DNA of 10,036 nucleotides from assembly GCA_023259575.1 (NCBI GenBank), contig JALRHN010000074.1, positions 1 through 10,036 on the forward strand. The letters are read 5' to 3'. The position numbers and the translations under genes were made by a program. The notes beneath the pieces were generated by a model, which had not been told where the DNA came from, did not search any database, and saw only the letters and a list, made by a program, of their open reading frames with translations. Positions 7,061 to 10,036 of this stretch are shown here, one piece after another. The stretch's first letter is position 1. Each line of letters starts with the position of its first letter. Source of the DNA: Candidatus Kapaibacterium sp. (GTDB lineage Bacteria > Bacteroidota > Ignavibacteria > Kapaibacteriales > UBA961).

Positions 7061-8364
7061 AAGATTCTTTAACATATAACAATGCAAGACCAAATGATTC
7101 TGTTTTAGCTAGATTATGGCTTTCGATAGTAATCATAAGTATGCCATTTTTCTGTAAAGCCACAGATTCAGGAATTGGATTAACAGAAACTATTTTAGGG
7201 GCTTTCTATCATTCTTCTTTAGCTATATGGTTTATCTGGCAATTATTGGTGAAAAGAAAGAAGATTATCCGCAATGGGGGAGATATCCTAGCCAGTATAT
7301 TTTATATTGTTTCTCTCTGTACTGTTTTTGTTTCTTGGGGAAATGACGTAGAACCTTTGCAATGGGCTAGAAGCTGGCAATTATTATTATTAATGTTGTA
7401 TTATCTTCCAATTCGAGAACATTTTAGGACGGAAAAACAAATTCATTATCTAGTATTTCTATTATCATGCGTATTGGTTGGATTTGGTATAGTGAATTTG
7501 ATGGAGTATAGAAAGATAACTTCTTCATTTGACTATGGTTATGAAGTATTATATAAAGGGGTTAGAAATGATGCTCCACTTTTTGGAGCAGCTGGAATTA
7601 TAGCTTTATTAACACTTATCACAGTAAAAAGTAATAAGCTAAGAATATTTGCTATTGGATTAGCATCTGTTTTTTTACTTGTTTTGATAGCTTCATTGGC
7701 TAGAACATCATGGGTAGCTTTTTTAGCAAGTTTAGTGTTTTTAGTCTTTTTTTTAGAAGCATCTGGCAGACGTAAATTTTTGACAGCATTTTCTATGTTT
7801 ATAGTAGCAGCTGGATTTATTGTTATGACATTCTACTCTAATCTAGCAGAAATTGCATTTGTTGTTATACAAACAAGACTTTCCAGCAGTGTCAATATCA
7901 ATACAGATAAATCTTATTTAGGTAGAGTATTAGAAACAAGAGAAGTAATGAAAGGAGTAGCCAGATATCCCTTAGGAGGAAATGGCTTTCAAAAAGATCA
8001 TTTGAGATATGATTTATTGATAAAGGCACATATCAGAGCAGTGTATTCTCATAATGGATATTCAGGATTACTATTTAAAGCAGGTATACCTTTAGCAATT
8101 ACTTTTTGGATGATCATTATTTACTATATCTTTATTGGTGTATGGACAGCTAGAAGAAATCGTCAAGATGTATTAATTCAGATCATAGCATTAGGTTCGG
8201 CTGCAGGATTGGTGTCATATTGTATAACAAATATTGCCGAAGGCGTATTTGAAAGTAGATCTGGTTTATTAACTACAGGATTTATGATTGCTTTAATTGG
8301 TTGTGCAAGATATCTAGCTGAAGATAGAAAAATGCTATCATCTGCTCCCACCAATGAATCATAG
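7018..8364 (+). CDS. O-antigen ligase/polymerase family membrane protein (Wzy_C)
   Basis: This 448-residue polytopic membrane protein has a hydrophilic N-terminus of about 32 residues and roughly ten to eleven hydrophobic segments. The Wzy_C/WaaL-type core is visible: LIASLARTSWVAFLASLV (Arg229 after a helix), a large periplasmic loop of about residues 270-350 with LGRVLETREVMKG, then YPLGGNGF and SHNGYSGLLFKAGIP (His345-Asn346). Such proteins either join a polyprenyl-linked glycan to lipid A core or protein, or polymerise repeat units; sequence alone does not say which. Start ATG 7018 lies inside the end of the glycosyltransferase gene and lacks a Shine-Dalgarno site. The next in-frame Met (PFFCKATD) would cut the first helix, so a later ATG start is unlikely. 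It is followed after 24 bases by the DUF6428 gene on the same strand, so the three genes probably share one transcript. Confidence 0.82.
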   Translation: MATRLSTVKKETAIEDSLTYNNARPNDSVLARLWLSIVIISMPFFCKATDSGIGLTETILGAFYHSSLAIWFIWQLLVKRKKIIRNGGDILASIFYIVSLCTVFVSWGNDVEPLQWARSWQLLLLMLYYLPIREHFRTEKQIHYLVFLLSCVLVGFGIVNLMEYRKITSSFDYGYEVLYKGVRNDAPLFGAAGIIALLTLITVKSNKLRIFAIGLASVFLLVLIASLARTSWVAFLASLVFLVFFLEASGRRKFLTAFSMFIVAAGFIVMTFYSNLAEIAFVVIQTRLSSSVNINTDKSYLGRVLETREVMKGVARYPLGGNGFQKDHLRYDLLIKAHIRAVYSHNGYSGLLFKAGIPLAITFWMIIIYYIFIGVWTARRNRQDVLIQIIALGSAAGLVSYCITNIAEGVFESRSGLLTTGFMIALIGCARYLAEDRKMLSSAPTNES

Positions 8365-8376
8365 TTTTCATTTATA

Positions 8377-8383
8377 AAAGGAA
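8377..8383 (+). promoter_or_regulatory. Shine-Dalgarno site AAAGGAA
   Basis: AAAGGAA lies five bases before ATG 8389 in the 24-base gap after the O-antigen ligase-like gene. It is the clearest ribosome binding site on this strand of the window and fixes the start. Confidence 0.65.
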
Positions 8384-8388
8384 TTATC

Positions 8389-8862
8389 ATGACATTATCA
8401 GAGTTTGTAAATCAGTTAAGAAAAAGTCAATCATTAGTATTTATAGAACCCAATGGCAAGATTGTTCCAAGCCATTTCCATATCACTGAAGTTGGTTTAA
8501 CAACAAAACATTTTATTGACTGTGGAGGTACTGAAAGAAAAGAACATACAGTTTCATTTCAGTTATGGATTGCAGATGATATAGATCATAGATTATCCTC
8601 CGAAAAACTCATCGGAATTATACAAAAAGCTTCATCTATTTTAGGTAATGAAGACCATGAAGTTGAAATTGAGTATCAAGGTGATACTATTTGTAGATAT
8701 GGAGTGCAGACAATGAATAATGTTTTTATGATGATTCCAAAACAAACAGATTGTCTTGCTAAAGATAGCTGCGGTATTCCAGCAGTAAAAAAGAAAGTGA
8801 AATTATCTGAATTACAATCAACGAATCAGCAATGCTGCAATCCAGTTTCTGGTTGTTGTTGA
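8389..8862 (+). CDS. DUF6428 family Cys-rich protein, arsenic-locus type
   Basis: This 157-residue soluble protein has no signal peptide. I recognise the pattern of DUF6428: PSHFHITEVGLTTKHFIDCG, SFQLWIADD, EVEIEYQG and PKQTDCLAKDSCGIP. From memory, these proteins are usually found in Bacteroidota beside arsR, arsenate reductase and arsenite efflux genes; their biochemical role is not established. Here there are eight Cys (45, 102, 122, 128, 149, 150, 156, 157). The TDC-x5-C pair and a tail with two vicinal pairs (CC-x5-CC) suggest binding of a thiophilic metal or arsenite, which is inference. No arsenic gene is in the window; instead it follows an O-antigen ligase-like gene at 24 bases, with its own good ribosome site. 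It could have its own promoter. Its stop is 7 bases from that of the convergent cyclase gene. Confidence 0.78.
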   Translation: MTLSEFVNQLRKSQSLVFIEPNGKIVPSHFHITEVGLTTKHFIDCGGTERKEHTVSFQLWIADDIDHRLSSEKLIGIIQKASSILGNEDHEVEIEYQGDTICRYGVQTMNNVFMMIPKQTDCLAKDSCGIPAVKKKVKLSELQSTNQQCCNPVSGCC

Positions 8863-8869
8863 TAGTCGT

Positions 8870-10036
8870 CTACTTTTTGTAAACAAAATATGTTTGCATT
8901 CTACCTTTCCCTTTGATTTCTAGTGGCTTACGTTTTTCTAAAATAAATTTTAGTGGAGAAAGATTATTAGCAAACACTTCGCTTATATGAATTTTGTCTT
9001 TTTCACCATAATGTTCCATTCTAGAAGCTGTATTAACAGAATCACCCCATATATCATAAGTGAATTTTTTTTGCCCAATAATCCCTGCTATAACTTGACC
9101 ATTATGTATACCAATTCTTAAACTAATTGATTGATTATTGAATAATTGTGTGCTTGACATATTAATTAAATCAAAAGCAAATTGTAAAATTTGTTCTTTA
9201 TGATGTTCATTAATACTATTAATTCCACATGCGGCCATATAACAATCACCAATTGTTTTGATTTTTTCTATTCCGTACTTTTCTGCTAATTTATCAAAGG
9301 AAGTATATATTTCATTTAACATCTTGGTTACTTCTTCTGGAGAGATTCGAGAGCTTAATTCTGTAAAACCTACAATATCACAGAAAAGAATTGATATATC
9401 TTCAATACTCTCTGCAATAATATCTTCCCCAGCTATTTTTCTTTCTGCAATATGTTTTGGTAATAAGTCGAGCAATAACTTTTCTTTTGCTTTTAAAGAT
9501 ACTAGAAGGTCTTCATTTTCTAATTCTTGATTTTCTAGTTCAGACTTATTTGTGAAATGTAAAATCTTATTTTCAGTTTCTTTTTTGAAAATTACTTCTT
9601 TTAAATCATCATATTGCTTTCTCTGTTCATAGGCCTCTTTCCATTTTTCTTGAAATTCATAAAGACTCATTAGATTTTCTATGGCTGCCATGGCTTGTAC
9701 TTTCAAATCTAATTCTAAAGCTTCTTGAATAATTTGTAAAAGAATGGTTTCTGCTTCGGTTGGTGAATATCCATGATAATCAGATTTGGAAAGAATTTTA
9801 CATAATTGTGATCTTGCACTTAATTCATATTCTTTCAATCCAACATTTTGTAATACTGAAACAGACTTTTTTACTATTTCAAAAGCTTTATCATATTGTT
9901 TATCCTTTGATAAAATCTCCGCCAATTGATTTTGCCAAATTAATGATTCATAAATACTACCAATTTCATCACATATGCTAATAGCCCTTAACAAATATTC
10001 TTCACCTTTTATAAAATCATTAATCTTGCAATAAAG
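8870..10036 (-). CDS. TPR-class III adenylate cyclase, 5' partial
   Basis: The visible 388 residues are the C-terminal part of a cytosolic cyclase. The frame is open to the window edge, so the start lies to the right; a TTG at 9994 is internal. TPR-like helices occupy about residues 1-135 (KGEEYLLRAISICDEIG, QYDKAFEIVKKSVSVL). A coiled-coil signalling helix (about 145-190) with LLLDLLPKHIAERK leads into the class III catalytic domain. Counted from the window edge, the metal-binding Asp are D220 (LFCDIVGFT) and D264 (TIGDCYMA). The base-selecting residues are K260 (KIKTIGD) and D328 (YDIWGDSVN), the ATP-type pair rather than the Glu/Cys of guanylate cyclases. N335 and R339 (NTASRM) are the transition-state residues. 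It should therefore make cAMP from ATP, with the TPR part sensing a partner. It is convergent with the DUF6428 gene and functionally unlinked to it as far as can be seen. Confidence 0.88.
   Translation of the reverse strand, partial: LYCKINDFIKGEEYLLRAISICDEIGSIYESLIWQNQLAEILSKDKQYDKAFEIVKKSVSVLQNVGLKEYELSARSQLCKILSKSDYHGYSPTEAETILLQIIQEALELDLKVQAMAAIENLMSLYEFQEKWKEAYEQRKQYDDLKEVIFKKETENKILHFTNKSELENQELENEDLLVSLKAKEKLLLDLLPKHIAERKIAGEDIIAESIEDISILFCDIVGFTELSSRISPEEVTKMLNEIYTSFDKLAEKYGIEKIKTIGDCYMAACGINSINEHHKEQILQFAFDLINMSSTQLFNNQSISLRIGIHNGQVIAGIIGQKKFTYDIWGDSVNTASRMEHYGEKDKIHISEVFANNLSPLKFILEKRKPLEIKGKGRMQTYFVYKK

Noticed and set aside
8874..8890. Inverted repeat TTTTGT/ACAAAA at the end of the cyclase gene as a terminator
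   Set aside because: Six almost purely A-T pairs with a 2-base loop, which cannot close well, and it lies within the cyclase stop region.
9258..9530. Open frame of 90 codons on the plus strand opposite the cyclase gene
   Set aside because: Overlaps the catalytic core of the cyclase; Ser-rich antisense shadow without a family signature.
1..10036. Insertion sequence, prophage, CRISPR array, toxin-antitoxin or defence genes
   Set aside because: No transposase, integrase, terminal repeats, spaced direct repeats or paired small genes were seen on either strand.

Overview
The window is an AT-rich chromosomal stretch with nine protein-coding genes, two of them cut by the window edges. I see no RNA gene, mobile element, CRISPR array or origin. 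Several things suggest a Bacteroidota/Chlorobiota-type (FCB group) bacterium. These are the membrane-anchored VWA protein with the 'PVPP...R..L..LR....LLLF.P.L' N-terminus, an outer-membrane barrel of a type I associate with that group, signal peptides ending in AQ, a DUF6428 protein, and a TPR-class III cyclase. Recognisable Shine-Dalgarno sites before three genes (AAGAGG, AGGA, AAAGGAA) are less typical of classical Bacteroidetes, so an Ignavibacteria/Kapabacteria-like lineage is possible. This placement is inference.

Layout. Positions 3-2138 (+) hold a membrane VWA protein whose 5' end lies before the window. Positions 2113-4039 (-) hold a two-gene unit transcribed leftward: a secreted TPR plus alpha/beta-hydrolase protein, then a small MOSC/mARC-type protein. 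The MOSC gene ends inside the convergent end of the VWA gene. Positions 4040-4310 are a divergent promoter region. Positions 4311-5417 (+) hold a single outer-membrane beta-barrel gene, visibly richer in G+C than its neighbours, closed by a good intrinsic terminator at 5467-5509.

Positions 5621-8862 (+) look like one transcription unit. It contains a GT-C fold membrane glycosyltransferase, an O-antigen ligase/polymerase-like protein overlapping it by 43 bases, and 24 bases later a Cys-rich DUF6428 protein. The first two probably act together on a polyprenyl-linked surface glycan. The third belongs to a family I associate with arsenic-resistance loci and is the contextual surprise of the window. 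Positions 8870-10036 (-) hold the C-terminal part of a TPR-coiled-coil-adenylate cyclase, convergent with the DUF6428 gene, with 7 bases between the stops.

I did not find a clear new multi-gene system. The best leads are the DUF6428 gene in a glycan operon, the TPR-esterase fusion paired with a C-terminally short MOSC protein, and a nested inverted repeat before the glycan operon.
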